Assembly (NCBI GenBank): GCA_030695905.1
Contig: JAUYOL010000028.1
Location: 1 to 39,134 of the forward strand
Origin: Candidatus Omnitrophota bacterium
GTDB lineage: Bacteria; Omnitrophota; Gorgyraeia; 2-01-FULL-45-10
Reading direction: 5' to 3'
DNA: 39,134 nucleotides
Below the pieces are notes generated by a model that saw only the letters and a program-made list of their open reading frames with translations, did not search any database and was not told the DNA's origin. Both the position numbers and the translations under genes were made by a program. Positions 7,612 through 16,467 of the stretch are shown piece after piece. Positions within the stretch are counted from its first letter, which is position 1. Each line of letters begins with the position of its first letter.

Positions 7612-8070
7612 TTAATACTTACCTAAAGCAGTAAGCTTGTCTTTGCACAAATTCATCGCCTTTACCATATATTGGCATATCGGTTGAAATTTCTTCACCT
7701 CTTCGCCGAATTGCAATAAGTTTTCTTTCTTGTCATATTTTAAAAGATAGTTGTACGATATCTCGCAAGTTTCCTCGGCTTCCTTTAAGCCTTTTAATCC
7801 ATGATTGATACACTCCTGCAATGTATCAGCAATATCCTTGCTTTCTATTTTATCTAACGCAGCTGCTACTAATTTGAGCTGCTCGGCGATTTTCTCTCTA
7901 CAAGAAAAGATGTCCTTATAAGCATTGGTCAAATTTTCTTTGAGATTGCCTTCCAGTCTTTCCATATTGAATGTGGTAATATATGAAATGCATATTTGAG
8001 ACATCGTATTTATCGTACCTGTAGGGCCCGATAGATCATGAAATAGCTTGTGGAGAGGCTCATTTATCAT
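7612..8070 (-). CDS. Stand-alone histidine phosphotransfer/DHp-like protein
   Basis: A 152-residue, almost fully alpha-helical protein. It opens with an H-box-like motif, [12 protein letters not shown], with His11 followed by Asp12 and a conserved-type Pro16, as in the dimerisation and phospho-acceptor helix of histidine kinases. Long helices follow, but no ATPase domain, so it resembles a DHp-only phosphotransferase in the manner of Spo0B or ChpT. It lies directly after a receiver gene (12-base gap) and before the acpP-like gene. The likely role is relaying phosphate between the receivers of this operon; the motif is seen, the role is inferred. A phosphatase or scaffold role is the alternative. 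Confidence 0.65.
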   Translation of the reverse strand: MINEPLHKLFHDLSGPTGTINTMSQICISYITTFNMERLEGNLKENLTNAYKDIFSCREKIAEQLKLVAAALDKIESKDIADTLQECINHGLKGLKEAEETCEISYNYLLKYDKKENLLQFGEEVKKFQPICQYMVKAMNLCKDKLTALGKY

Positions 8071-8082
8071 CTTTATATACTC

Positions 8083-8460
8083 TTATTTTATATTCTTCGC
8101 CAATTCTTGTAATGTATCACTAAGTTTGTCAAAGTCTATTGGCTTACCCAAGAACATAAAGGGGTTATATTGGTCGCATACTTTTACAATACTATCGTCC
8201 TTGCCATAGCCCGTTGCCACGATGACTTTTATATCTGGATATTTTTGGCTTGTTTGTTTTAATACCTCAATACCTGTTATAGGTGAATCTTCTAGCTGCA
8301 AATCACATAATACTACATGAGGTCTTTCCTTTTCGATTATTCTAAGGGCTTCATCGCCCTTTGGTGTAGCAAAAACTTTGTAGTCCATCAGTTCGTATAT
8401 ATCTTTTAGGCTATTTAACAGGATTATATCATCCTCAAGGATTAGTAGCTTTAGAGCCAT
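8083..8460 (-). CDS. Single-domain response regulator, coupled to the histidine kinase
   Basis: A 125-residue receiver with D10/D11, phospho-acceptor D53 (VLCDLQLED), T83 and K106 (FLGKP). The loop after D53 has a small insertion (LEDSPITGIEVL) compared with typical receivers. No output domain. The gene begins 26 bases inside the end of the histidine-kinase gene, which implies tight translational coupling and suggests this is the first phosphate acceptor for that kinase. The next gene downstream encodes the H-box protein, giving the gene order kinase, receiver, H-box protein, as expected of a phosphorelay. Confidence 0.92.
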   Translation of the reverse strand: MALKLLILEDDIILLNSLKDIYELMDYKVFATPKGDEALRIIEKERPHVVLCDLQLEDSPITGIEVLKQTSQKYPDIKVIVATGYGKDDSIVKVCDQYNPFMFLGKPIDFDKLSDTLQELAKNIK

Positions 8461-10585
8461 TAAAGCCCTCCTGTTCTTTTGGAAGTTCTACTGTAAAGGT
8501 AGTGCCTTTGCCGTATTCTGAAGAAAACGAAATCTTGCCCTTATGTTGTTCTATCCAGTCCTTCATAGAATATAAACCTGCTCCGTCGCCCTTACGCTCC
8601 GCTGACTTTGTGGTAAAGTACCCTGCAAAGAGCTTTTCTTTTACATCATCCTTCATGCCTATGCCATTATCTTCGATGGTTATAGCAATATTTCCGCCTT
8701 TGTCTTTAGCTGTAATGGTTATCTTACCTCTGTATGTGCCATCCGGTTTTAAATAAGAGTCTCTCCACATTATGGCATCGAATGCGTTATTTATTAAGTT
8801 TTCAAGGATCTGCTCTACCAAGCTTTCATTCCCTATTATGTGAGGGAGGTTTTCTGAGACGCCGTTGGTTATAACAGGTGCTGAGATATTTCGCTCCAAG
8901 ACGTCTTTTGATTTTGTGCGAGAGGACTGTTCTAACGCTTGTTTTACGATTGCGTAAACATTCAATTCGGCGAAATCTTCCTTGACCTTCGCGGGATAAA
9001 GGATAGCATCGAGCATACGCTTACCTTTTTCTGCTTCCTTTAATATCCCCTGCATACTATCCTTTGTTACGTTTAGTAAAGACTGTGCTTTTTCAAGAGT
9101 TACCTCTTTCGACTCCGTAACCTTTATAGCGGTAGATACGAATTTAGCACTGGCGGCGAGTCTCGCTAATATGTTTTTCATCTGATGAGCCGCTCCAACA
9201 GAAGTTTTATCAATACCTTTCTTCTCACTTTTTTCCGCTATCTCCTTGGTAAGTTGGGCATTCTTTATGGCAATCGCTTCTGTGCGCGCCAAGTCCATGA
9301 GCATAGTTAACTCTCCTTGAGTATAATACTCATCTGATTTTTTCTTACCCAAAAGGATAATACCTATAAGTTCATCGCGAATTAATAACGGCACCGCTAA
9401 ACTAGCCTTAAGGCTAAGCATTTCGTTTTTTATTTCTTCGCTTATTTTTTTGTCATTTTCATCCTCAATGGATAAAATATCTTTTATTGACTTCAAGCAT
9501 TCTGAGATCGGTGAGTCCTTTCCAATAACCCGGACTGCGCTTTCATCCTTAGCACCGTGCGATATATATCTGTCATTGTTTAATAGAAGAATATCTGAAT
9601 ATTTAGGATGAAGTTTCTCTAATAAATCTATGGTTCTAGTAACAATTTCGTCGATATCCAACACCGTAGCGACATCATCTATGAAAGGTTTTATTATTTG
9701 GCTATAAAAGTCATACTTTTTTTGAAAAAGGTATTTATTGGTAATGGCAATTAAAAAATTTTCTATTGGCCTATACGCAAGAATTATAATCAAACAACTT
9801 ATAGCGGCCCCTAAAAGTCTGCCTCCCATAATAACCTGCTGTATCAAAAATGTTATTCCAACAAATATGCCGAAGATTATTGTAAGTAAAGTTGCAAAAA
9901 CAACCGTCTTTTTAATTACAACATCTACATCCATGAGGTGATGTCTTAAAATTGCGTAAGTTGCTATGAGGCAATAGATAGGAATGGTAATATTACCAAA
10001 AGGGTAAATAGGGATTTTAAACATAAGGATAAGCGTTGAGGCTCCGCCTACAAATCCAGTAAGAAATCCAAAAATTATATAAAGAGTCTGAATGCGTTTA
10101 GCACCTTTTGTTTTTGGGAAAAATCTTAATAACTCAAAGAAGCTAACGCATACTATAAACAACCATGAAAAAACAAGGCTGGCATAAAGCCAAGTAGCAT
10201 CGTTATAATAAGGGATGCCATAAACAAAACGTGTTTTTGCAAATAGCAAATTTGTAAAAAAACAAAAATAGAGAAAAAACATGCTCCATATATACACAGC
10301 AATAAGTTGTATTCTTCGTTGCAGACCACAAAAAATACATACCAAATGATAAAAGAAGGTAGCGATAAATATTCCACCGGATTGACCAAACCTCCATCCG
10401 AACAGCGCCATTGGCTCACTAGCTGCCCTACTAACCCAAAAACAACCATAACCCCATATAGCCACTGAAATGTTAAAAAAAGCTAGTATGCGATGAATCT
10501 TCGCTCTGCCAAATATCAGTGTAACAAGAGCTAAAATTGTGCAAAAAACACCGCAAGCAATGCTTGTTACTGCAAATAAATTCAT
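8435..10585 (-). CDS. Sensor histidine kinase with 7TM N-terminus and GAF domain
   Basis: A 716-residue membrane sensor kinase. Residues 1-250 hold seven or more hydrophobic segments in the style of the 7TM sensor of histidine kinases, including the characteristic YAILRHHLMDVDVVIKKT boundary near 210-227. A GAF-like domain spans about 300-445. The phospho-acceptor His467 lies in GAAHQMKNILARL, followed by a complete ATPase: N-box about 596-600 (NLINNAFDA), G1 at D639 (EDNGIGM), the GDGAGLYSM lid region and a G2 box (GKGTTFTVELP). All catalytic parts are intact. Its start overlaps the stop of the CrtI-like gene by four bases and its end overlaps the receiver gene, so sensing and synthesis genes share one transcript. 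The signal is unknown; a lipid or the pathway product is a reasonable inference. Confidence 0.93.
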   Translation of the reverse strand: MNLFAVTSIACGVFCTILALVTLIFGRAKIHRILAFFNISVAIWGYGCFWVSRAASEPMALFGWRFGQSGGIFIATFFYHLVCIFCGLQRRIQLIAVYIWSMFFLYFCFFTNLLFAKTRFVYGIPYYNDATWLYASLVFSWLFIVCVSFFELLRFFPKTKGAKRIQTLYIIFGFLTGFVGGASTLILMFKIPIYPFGNITIPIYCLIATYAILRHHLMDVDVVIKKTVVFATLLTIIFGIFVGITFLIQQVIMGGRLLGAAISCLIIILAYRPIENFLIAITNKYLFQKKYDFYSQIIKPFIDDVATVLDIDEIVTRTIDLLEKLHPKYSDILLLNNDRYISHGAKDESAVRVIGKDSPISECLKSIKDILSIEDENDKKISEEIKNEMLSLKASLAVPLLIRDELIGIILLGKKKSDEYYTQGELTMLMDLARTEAIAIKNAQLTKEIAEKSEKKGIDKTSVGAAHQMKNILARLAASAKFVSTAIKVTESKEVTLEKAQSLLNVTKDSMQGILKEAEKGKRMLDAILYPAKVKEDFAELNVYAIVKQALEQSSRTKSKDVLERNISAPVITNGVSENLPHIIGNESLVEQILENLINNAFDAIMWRDSYLKPDGTYRGKITITAKDKGGNIAITIEDNGIGMKDDVKEKLFAGYFTTKSAERKGDGAGLYSMKDWIEQHKGKISFSSEYGKGTTFTVELPKEQEGFNGSKATNP

Positions 10586-11997
10586 AGGCTCTTCTTTTCT
10601 CTTCTTGTAATAATCTGTGCTGTGTCACGCCCCAAATATACAACTCCTGGTATGCCTTGTGCTAAGGTAGTCCAGTGTCCTGTCAAATATAAATTCTTTA
10701 TGGGTGTTGTCTGAGATAGGCCAGGAACGGCAAATTGGGTAGGCAAACTCTCCCAACCATAAGAAGCTCCTTCGTGATTTAATGTCCATTTATACAATGT
10801 ATATGGCGTTGCAGCATCGCTTAATACAATATGCTTCGATAAATCAGGTGTTATAAATTCAAGTCTCTTAATAAAACTTTTTATTAGTTTATGCTTTTCA
10901 GTTCTCCAGTATCCTATATCTTTAAATGACGAATTAATGAACATCGTAATGCTTTTTTGATCTGGCATAACACGCATCATGAGCCACGTAGAGTTATTTA
11001 TCATACCTTTTTTAGCCCTATCATACATATCCTCTATATCGTAATTGGGCAGTAACCACATATTAACACCGGGTTTAGGCAAAGAATTTAATTTCCCATC
11101 TATTCCCAAGTATAAAATAAACATGGATAAGGAATGACTGAGTAAGCTAAGCTTATTTATTATTTCCTTACCGATTATTTCCTCTCCAATCAAATTTTGG
11201 AAAGTTAGAAGGGAATCGCAATTTGAAATTACATATTTTGAAGTTATAAAATCTTTATCCCATACTTCTACTCCTTCTACTTTCTTATCTTTCAGCTTTA
11301 CTCTAGTAACTAGGCTAGACAGAGATAGGTCACCTCCATACTCTTTAAATCTCTTGGATAGAATGTCAGAGAATGCTTGCATGCCACCTTCTGGATAATA
11401 ACCACCATCTATAATGAATTCCTTATAAAACTTGGCAGCCGTAAATGCTGAAATTAAAGATGCTGGCAATCCTAAATTTCCTAAAATAAGCACAGAGAAA
11501 AACGCCTTCAATTTTATATCATTAAAATATTCGTCTAATAGATCTTTTAATGTTCTATTTCTCAGTTGTGCACTCGCTAACCCTTTAGAATTGTCTAAAT
11601 AAGTTAAAAAGGTTTTTATATTTTTGCTTTCTTTTGGAAAAGCATTCCCTAACTCGTTAATCGTTTTATCAAGTTTATTCCAAAAAGAAATGTTATGATC
11701 CGGCGATATAATAATGTCCTGCGGATCATGTCTATGTATTTTGATTCTTGACTCTATATCTAACCCTTTAATAACCTGCCTAATGATACCGTCGTTGCGT
11801 AAGCTACCTAGAGAATGAGCACACGCATCGAAATAAAATCCATTGCGCGAAAATGAGGTACAATAGCCACCGGGCTTGACATTCTTTTCAACAATCAACG
11901 TCTTCAGTCCAGCTTTCGCCAAATAACATCCGCATACAAGCCCACTAATACCTGCACCAATAATTATTGCATCATAATCATATTTATGGGATGACAT
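10582..11997 (-). CDS. FAD-dependent oxidoreductase, phytoene desaturase/CrtI-like
   Basis: A 471-residue flavoprotein. The N-terminus carries the dinucleotide-binding fold AIIIGAGISGLVCGCYLAK with the downstream Glu (VEK) and the PGGY motif of the CrtI/retinol-saturase/amine-oxidase superfamily. The C-terminus has the second FAD contact, NLYLTGHWTTLAQGIPGV. Such enzymes desaturate, saturate or isomerise long polyenes and related hydrophobic substrates. No phytoene synthase is present nearby, and the gene is embedded between a ketosynthase and a histidine kinase, so a substrate made by the adjacent acyl synthase is more likely than a carotenoid (inference). The frame extends upstream to a TTG at 12000, but the ATG at 11997 shares one base with the preceding TGA (TGATG), the typical coupled arrangement. 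Confidence 0.85.
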   Translation of the reverse strand: MSSHKYDYDAIIIGAGISGLVCGCYLAKAGLKTLIVEKNVKPGGYCTSFSRNGFYFDACAHSLGSLRNDGIIRQVIKGLDIESRIKIHRHDPQDIIISPDHNISFWNKLDKTINELGNAFPKESKNIKTFLTYLDNSKGLASAQLRNRTLKDLLDEYFNDIKLKAFFSVLILGNLGLPASLISAFTAAKFYKEFIIDGGYYPEGGMQAFSDILSKRFKEYGGDLSLSSLVTRVKLKDKKVEGVEVWDKDFITSKYVISNCDSLLTFQNLIGEEIIGKEIINKLSLLSHSLSMFILYLGIDGKLNSLPKPGVNMWLLPNYDIEDMYDRAKKGMINNSTWLMMRVMPDQKSITMFINSSFKDIGYWRTEKHKLIKSFIKRLEFITPDLSKHIVLSDAATPYTLYKWTLNHEGASYGWESLPTQFAVPGLSQTTPIKNLYLTGHWTTLAQGIPGVVYLGRDTAQIITRREKKSL

Positions 11998-13298
11998 CAA
12001 TCAAGTCTCCTAAATATCGCCGCCGCATTATAACCAGCAAATGCCGCACATATTTTCATAACCATTTTTAATTTTTTATCAATCTTTTCTCTCACCAAAC
12101 TTATATTATATGCCGGATTCGTATTGTCAGAATTTAAAGTAGGTATAATCGTTTCATTTTTTAGCGAAAGCAACAGGATTGCTGTTTCTAGCAAAGCACT
12201 CCCACCTAAATTATGGCCTACATACGGCTTGAAGGCTGTAATAAGAGGTTTATTCGATTTTACCCCAAAAGTATCCGTAATTGCTTTAGACTCATAATAA
12301 TCTATAACATGCGACCCTATGCCATGTGGACAAAGAAGATCTATTTCTTTTTTATCAACGCCGCTTTGTTTAAAGGCTTTTGATATGGCTCGCTGATATG
12401 AGTCGCTACCAACCTTAGGGACTGTTACCTGCCATCCCTCAAGAGAAAAACCGCCACCTAAATATTCAGCATATATTGGGGCGTTTCTTTTCTTTGCGTG
12501 CTCCAATTCTTCTACGACGATGGCAATTCCCCCATCTCCAAACGCCAAACCTTTACTATCTTTTGAGAATGGTTTCATAACACCATCCTTAGAATAAATA
12601 CCTAAGTCTCTAAACCAAATATATTTATATATATCCGGATAGTCTGAAGCCGCAACTATAACGGTAGAATTTTGACCATTCTTTATCATTTCACTCGCTG
12701 TTTCAATACCATATAAACCAGAAGCGCAGGCGTTACATATAAATAATGAATGCTGCCGCACGTTAAAAACTTTGGCTATGTGAAAAAGAGTCATAAAGGG
12801 CTGAACATCATAACCACTTCTTATACAATCCTTATAAAGCTTGTCATAGAATTCTTTCTTTGACAAGTCTTTCGACTTATCTTTTAGTATATTAAAAGCG
12901 CGGTCACTTACTTTAGACAGAAATGGTATTAATCCCATATTTTCATGAGTCAAGACAAGCCCAAAATCATTTTCTTCATATGGTTTATAGTCTAAGCCGC
13001 TATCGTCAAGTGCTAACTTTATCGCAGCAATCATATAATATAGATCTACGATCTCATCGCCCTCTTTCCAATCCTTAACCCAGTCTAATAACTCCTTATT
13101 AATTCCGAATTTAGTTATATCAAAGCCATCAACTTTATGAAAATAATACTTATCCCATAACTCTCCGTCGATACGAGATTCTTCCAGCTTTATATTAGTC
13201 CTGCCCTCAAGCAAACTTCCCCACAAAGCTTCCTTGCCAATACCTATAGAAGTTATGGGGCCTATACCAGTTATAACAATTCTTTTATCTTTAGCCAT
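11997..13298 (-). CDS. Beta-ketoacyl synthase, divergent FabF-like, catalytic triad intact
   Basis: A 433-residue ketosynthase of the FabB/FabF thiolase fold. The catalytic set is complete: nucleophile C191 (CNACASG), H325 in PHGIGS and H362 in YVGHNLGG. It differs from housekeeping FabF in a long insertion around residues 130-165 and in HGIGSHVIDYYE replacing the usual HGTGT-x-x-ND-x-x-E, suggesting an unusual acyl chain or partner. Its start overlaps the end of the ACP gene by eight bases and its end touches the oxidoreductase start, so these three act from one mRNA and probably on one ACP-bound intermediate. Proposed role: one or more decarboxylating Claisen condensations in a specialised lipid or polyketide pathway. 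Confidence 0.88.
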   Translation of the reverse strand: MAKDKRIVITGIGPITSIGIGKEALWGSLLEGRTNIKLEESRIDGELWDKYYFHKVDGFDITKFGINKELLDWVKDWKEGDEIVDLYYMIAAIKLALDDSGLDYKPYEENDFGLVLTHENMGLIPFLSKVSDRAFNILKDKSKDLSKKEFYDKLYKDCIRSGYDVQPFMTLFHIAKVFNVRQHSLFICNACASGLYGIETASEMIKNGQNSTVIVAASDYPDIYKYIWFRDLGIYSKDGVMKPFSKDSKGLAFGDGGIAIVVEELEHAKKRNAPIYAEYLGGGFSLEGWQVTVPKVGSDSYQRAISKAFKQSGVDKKEIDLLCPHGIGSHVIDYYESKAITDTFGVKSNKPLITAFKPYVGHNLGGSALLETAILLLSLKNETIIPTLNSDNTNPAYNISLVREKIDKKLKMVMKICAAFAGYNAAAIFRRLD

Positions 13299-13542
13299 TT
13301 TTTCTCGCTATCAATTCCCTAAGGAAGCTAACGGCATCTTTTACTGTTCTAAGTTTACCCAATTCACTGTCTTTGACTGCAACTTTGTATGTTCTCTCAA
13401 TTTCTGTGGCTATCTCTATTATCTTTAGGGAATCTATACCCAAATCATCGACTACGTTAGCGGTGTCACTTATTTCTCCAACATCCAAGCCTGTCAATCG
13501 GGAAAGGATCAGTTTAACTTCCTGTTCTAAACTATCAGGCAT
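13291..13542 (-). CDS. Acyl carrier protein, cluster-specific
   Basis: An 83-residue acyl carrier protein with the phosphopantetheine site S38 in DLGIDSLKIIEIATEIE. It is more basic and more divergent than the acpP-like carrier at 7341, as is usual for carriers dedicated to secondary pathways. It lies between two ketosynthases, 19 bases after one and overlapping the next by eight bases. This placement marks it as the probable carrier for the chain assembled by the three ketosynthases, the ketoreductase and the dehydratase of the operon. Confidence 0.92.
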   Translation of the reverse strand: MPDSLEQEVKLILSRLTGLDVGEISDTANVVDDLGIDSLKIIEIATEIERTYKVAVKDSELGKLRTVKDAVSFLRELIARKNG

Positions 13543-13561
13543 AGCTACCCCTTTTCTATTA

Positions 13562-14770
13562 TTAGTTTTGAAACTTTTTAATTACAAGACAAGCATTGTT
13601 ACCGCCGAAAGCAAAGCCATTATTTAGGGCTATATTAATGGTCTGTTTTCTAGAAACATTAGGAACACAATCAATATCGCATTCCGGATCAGGCGTTTCA
13701 TAATTTATTGTTGGAGGCATTATGTTATTTTCAACTACAAGGCAACAAGTGATAGCTTCAATAGCTGATGCCGCTCCCATAGTATGACCTAACATAGATT
13801 TAATTGAGCTTACTGGTATTTTCTTATCGCCAAAGATTTGCTTTATGGCTGCGCATTCCGCCCTATCGTTAAATATGGTTCCTGTCCCATGCGCGCTGAT
13901 ATAATCTATATCATTTGGAGTTAAGCCTGCGTCTTTAAGGGCATTCTTCATACAAGACGCAAGCCCTTCTGCTTGAGGATTAGTCATGTGATGCGCATCA
14001 CAGCTTAATCCATATCCTAAGATTTCTGCGTATATATGGGCATTTCTCTTTTTCGCCTGGTCTAAAGTCTCTAAAACTACAATACCTGATCCTTCGCCCG
14101 GAATAATACCTTTTCTATTCTTGTCAAAAGGCTGGCATTTCTCAGGCGCTGTGGCACTTACCTTATTAAACCCTGTAAACGCGATCCAAGAAAATGAATC
14201 AGAGCCTCCTGCCACTATTATATCCGACTCATTAAACTGTAATAAATCGTATCCGTAACCAATGGCATAATTACCTGCGGCACAGGCGGTGGTAAAGATA
14301 CGGTTTCGTCCTTTTAGCTTAAACTCCATCGCGACAGATGAAGGTATATTATTTAAGGGAGACTGATAAAGAGCTAAATTGCCTACTTCTTTTTGACCCG
14401 ATTTAATCCAAGTATGGTCGGCTTTCTCAACAGATTGTATCTCACCCATAGTGGTGCCTAAGCAGACGCTTGTCTTATAGTTAGATATAGATCCATCTGA
14501 TAGCTGAGCGTCTTCTAATGCTAATTTTGTCGCACTCATCGCCAGTTGTGATGCCCTGCCGATTAACCTTATTCTCTTTTTGGAGATAAAATCTTCCGGA
14601 TTGAAGTTCTTTATTTCTCCGCCTTTATGCGTGACGTGTTTAGATGTGTCATAAGACGCTACCTCGCTGATACCGGATTTTCCCTTTAGCAAATTATCCC
14701 AAAAGGCGTTCTTGCCAATACCTATAGAGCTAATAACGCCTAACCCAGTAACTACGACTCTTTTCTTCAC
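13562..14770 (-). CDS. fabF: Beta-ketoacyl-ACP synthase II-like (FabF family), catalytic triad intact
   Basis: A 402-residue ketosynthase of typical FabF length. The residues required for decarboxylating condensation are present: C163 in TTACAAGNYAIGY, H294 in SAHGTGT and H329 in SMLGHTMGAAS, together with the C-terminal glycine-rich NNGFAFGGNNA loop. It is the most canonical of the three ketosynthases and probably the main elongation enzyme, pairing with the histidine-less ketosynthase encoded two genes upstream in a KS-alpha/KS-beta manner (inference). Its start overlaps the fabZ stop by four bases. Whether it also serves general fatty-acid synthesis cannot be told from this window, because fabD, fabH and fabI are not here. 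Confidence 0.92.
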   Translation of the reverse strand: MKKRVVVTGLGVISSIGIGKNAFWDNLLKGKSGISEVASYDTSKHVTHKGGEIKNFNPEDFISKKRIRLIGRASQLAMSATKLALEDAQLSDGSISNYKTSVCLGTTMGEIQSVEKADHTWIKSGQKEVGNLALYQSPLNNIPSSVAMEFKLKGRNRIFTTACAAGNYAIGYGYDLLQFNESDIIVAGGSDSFSWIAFTGFNKVSATAPEKCQPFDKNRKGIIPGEGSGIVVLETLDQAKKRNAHIYAEILGYGLSCDAHHMTNPQAEGLASCMKNALKDAGLTPNDIDYISAHGTGTIFNDRAECAAIKQIFGDKKIPVSSIKSMLGHTMGAASAIEAITCCLVVENNIMPPTINYETPDPECDIDCVPNVSRKQTINIALNNGFAFGGNNACLVIKKFQN

Positions 14771-15204
14771 ACTTTTCTCCTGACAAACACGAATTCACCT
14801 GTAGAAATAGTCTCATCTTTTACGGTTGCTTTTACCTTTGCATAAACATTATCTTCCGTAACTCTAACCGCCTCAGATATTATCTTTAGCTCATCCCCAG
14901 GTAAAACTGTTTTGAAGAATCTGGTATCTTTTACGACACCTAAATAGAAGTTTAGCTTTTGCTCTTTTTTTTCAGGCTTGTAGACCAAAAATGTTGATGC
15001 TTGTGCCATAGCTTCAATAATTGATGTTCCTGGCATAATTGGCTCATCAGGAAAGTGCCCTTCAAAAAATGGTTCGTTAATGCTCACGTTTTTAATGGCA
15101 ACCACACGTTTTCCCGGCTCCAAATCTATGATTTTATCAATCAAGAGAATAGGATACCTCTGCGGTATAAGGTTCTTTATCTGATTAATATCAAGGGTTA
15201 TCAT
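14767..15204 (-). CDS. fabZ: 3-hydroxyacyl-ACP dehydratase (FabZ-like hot-dog fold)
   Basis: A 145-residue hot-dog-fold dehydratase. The catalytic pair is visible: H50 in [14 protein letters not shown] and E64 in SIIEAMAQ. The length and N-terminal [13 protein letters not shown] segment match FabZ. It removes water from 3-hydroxyacyl-ACP to give trans-2-enoyl-ACP. No enoyl reductase is encoded in the operon, so repeated cycles of ketosynthase, ketoreductase and dehydratase without reduction could leave conjugated double bonds, as in aryl-polyene pathways. That reading is an inference and would fail if a reductase encoded elsewhere acts on the same intermediates. The gene sits between two ketosynthases with a 2-base gap and a 4-base overlap. 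Confidence 0.92.
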   Translation of the reverse strand: MITLDINQIKNLIPQRYPILLIDKIIDLEPGKRVVAIKNVSINEPFFEGHFPDEPIMPGTSIIEAMAQASTFLVYKPEKKEQKLNFYLGVVKDTRFFKTVLPGDELKIISEAVRVTEDNVYAKVKATVKDETISTGEFVFVRRKV

Positions 15205-15206
15205 GA

Positions 15207-16454
15207 CTATCCTTTATGCTTTCCAATAATCAAAACGCTATTAGCGCCATTAGGTCCGAAGGAATTTATCATTACTTTGCCAAGGTTTTGTTTTCTTGCC
15301 TTATTGGGAACATAATCTAAGTCACACATTGGGTCTTTCTCTTCAAGATTAACCGTAGGCGGTATGAAATCTTTTGATATACTGCCCAAAGCAGCAGCTA
15401 CAGCCATGGCACCCGAAGAACTAAACGATTCACCTATCATAGATTTTATTGCTGTAATTGGTATTTTTAATGCTTTGTCTCCAAAGACTTCTTTTATAGC
15501 TTTTGTCTCAACAGCATCAGCATCTTGTGTGGAATTAGCATTAGCAAACACACAGTCTATATCATCGGACTTTAAGCTCGCGTTGGTTAAGGCTAATTTT
15601 ATTGCTTCAACGATACCTGTTCCTTTAGGATTAAACTTATCTAAACGAAATGGATCAAAGTTAGAACCAACACCTAATACTTCAGCGTAAATATTAGCCT
15701 TGCGTTCTTCGGCCTTTTTCAAATCTTCTAAGATAAATACGGCTGATCCTTCTGAAAAAATAATACCATCCCTCCTCTTATCGAACGGGCATGATAATGG
15801 TTCTTTATCGTTATTTAAACCTGACAGATACCCTAATCTATAGAATCCGAAGAACGTCTGAAAACACATCTCCTCAACCGCTCCAACTATTACTCTATCG
15901 GCTCTATTAGCGTTTATACAATGAATGGCATAGTCTAATGCGTCTATAGAGGCGCAAAATCCTGTGGAAATAGTAGCGTTAGGGCCTTTAACGCCGTAAC
16001 GAATAGCAACGCGACTCGCAGGTGAATTAACCACGGTATTTGGAAATCTTGACGCATTTACAAAATTAGGCCCCTCTTCCAAAGACTGCCTGTCAAATTG
16101 AGACAAGCTGTTTAGGCTACCAAAGGTAGTGCCTATAGATATGCCTGTTACAGGAGAATTGATATTCGATAAATCTATTTGACTATCTTCTAAGGCAAAT
16201 TTAGTAGCGGATGATAGAAGAGTTGTTGACCTATCCAGATCTATAAGCCCCTTCTTGCCTAAGATATCTACTGGATTAAACCCTGCAATCTCGCCACCTA
16301 TCTTGACCTTTAAATCAGATGTATCGAATAACGTGATCGGTTTAAAACCAGTTTTGCCTTCTGATAGGCTCTGCCAATATTGATCCTTGCCAATACCTAT
16401 GGGAGAAATTACGCCTAATCCTGTTATAACAACTCTCTTCTTGTATGAAGTCAA
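15207..16454 (-). CDS. Ketosynthase-like protein lacking both catalytic histidines (chain-length-factor-like)
   Basis: A FabF-family protein of about 415 residues. The nucleophile position is kept as Cys (TGFCASIDALDYA), but the first catalytic His is Asn (FANANSTQDAD in place of SAHGTGT) and the second is Glu (SMIGESFSSSGA in place of GH). A decarboxylating condensing enzyme needs both histidines, so this is probably a non-elongating partner comparable to the chain-length factor (KS-beta) of type II polyketide synthases. It could also be an acyl-transfer enzyme that uses only the Cys. The frame extends to 16490, overlapping fabG, but a strong GGGAAGG ribosome-binding site points to the TTG at 16454, which gives the usual SYKKRVVITGLG beginning. 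Confidence 0.85.
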   Translation of the reverse strand: MTSYKKRVVITGLGVISPIGIGKDQYWQSLSEGKTGFKPITLFDTSDLKVKIGGEIAGFNPVDILGKKGLIDLDRSTTLLSSATKFALEDSQIDLSNINSPVTGISIGTTFGSLNSLSQFDRQSLEEGPNFVNASRFPNTVVNSPASRVAIRYGVKGPNATISTGFCASIDALDYAIHCINANRADRVIVGAVEEMCFQTFFGFYRLGYLSGLNNDKEPLSCPFDKRRDGIIFSEGSAVFILEDLKKAEERKANIYAEVLGVGSNFDPFRLDKFNPKGTGIVEAIKLALTNASLKSDDIDCVFANANSTQDADAVETKAIKEVFGDKALKIPITAIKSMIGESFSSSGAMAVAAALGSISKDFIPPTVNLEEKDPMCDLDYVPNKARKQNLGKVMINSFGPNGANSVLIIGKHKG

Positions 16455-16467
16455 AATTGCCTTCCCT

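Noticed and set aside
10153-10449. Alternative minus-strand reading frames inside the kinase N-terminus
   Set aside because: They are out of frame with the 7TM domain and lack start signals.
10582-11997. Carotenoid pathway gene
   Set aside because: The protein is CrtI-like, but no phytoene synthase, cyclase or ketolase is present and its neighbours are acyl-synthase genes, so a carotenoid role is not supported by context.
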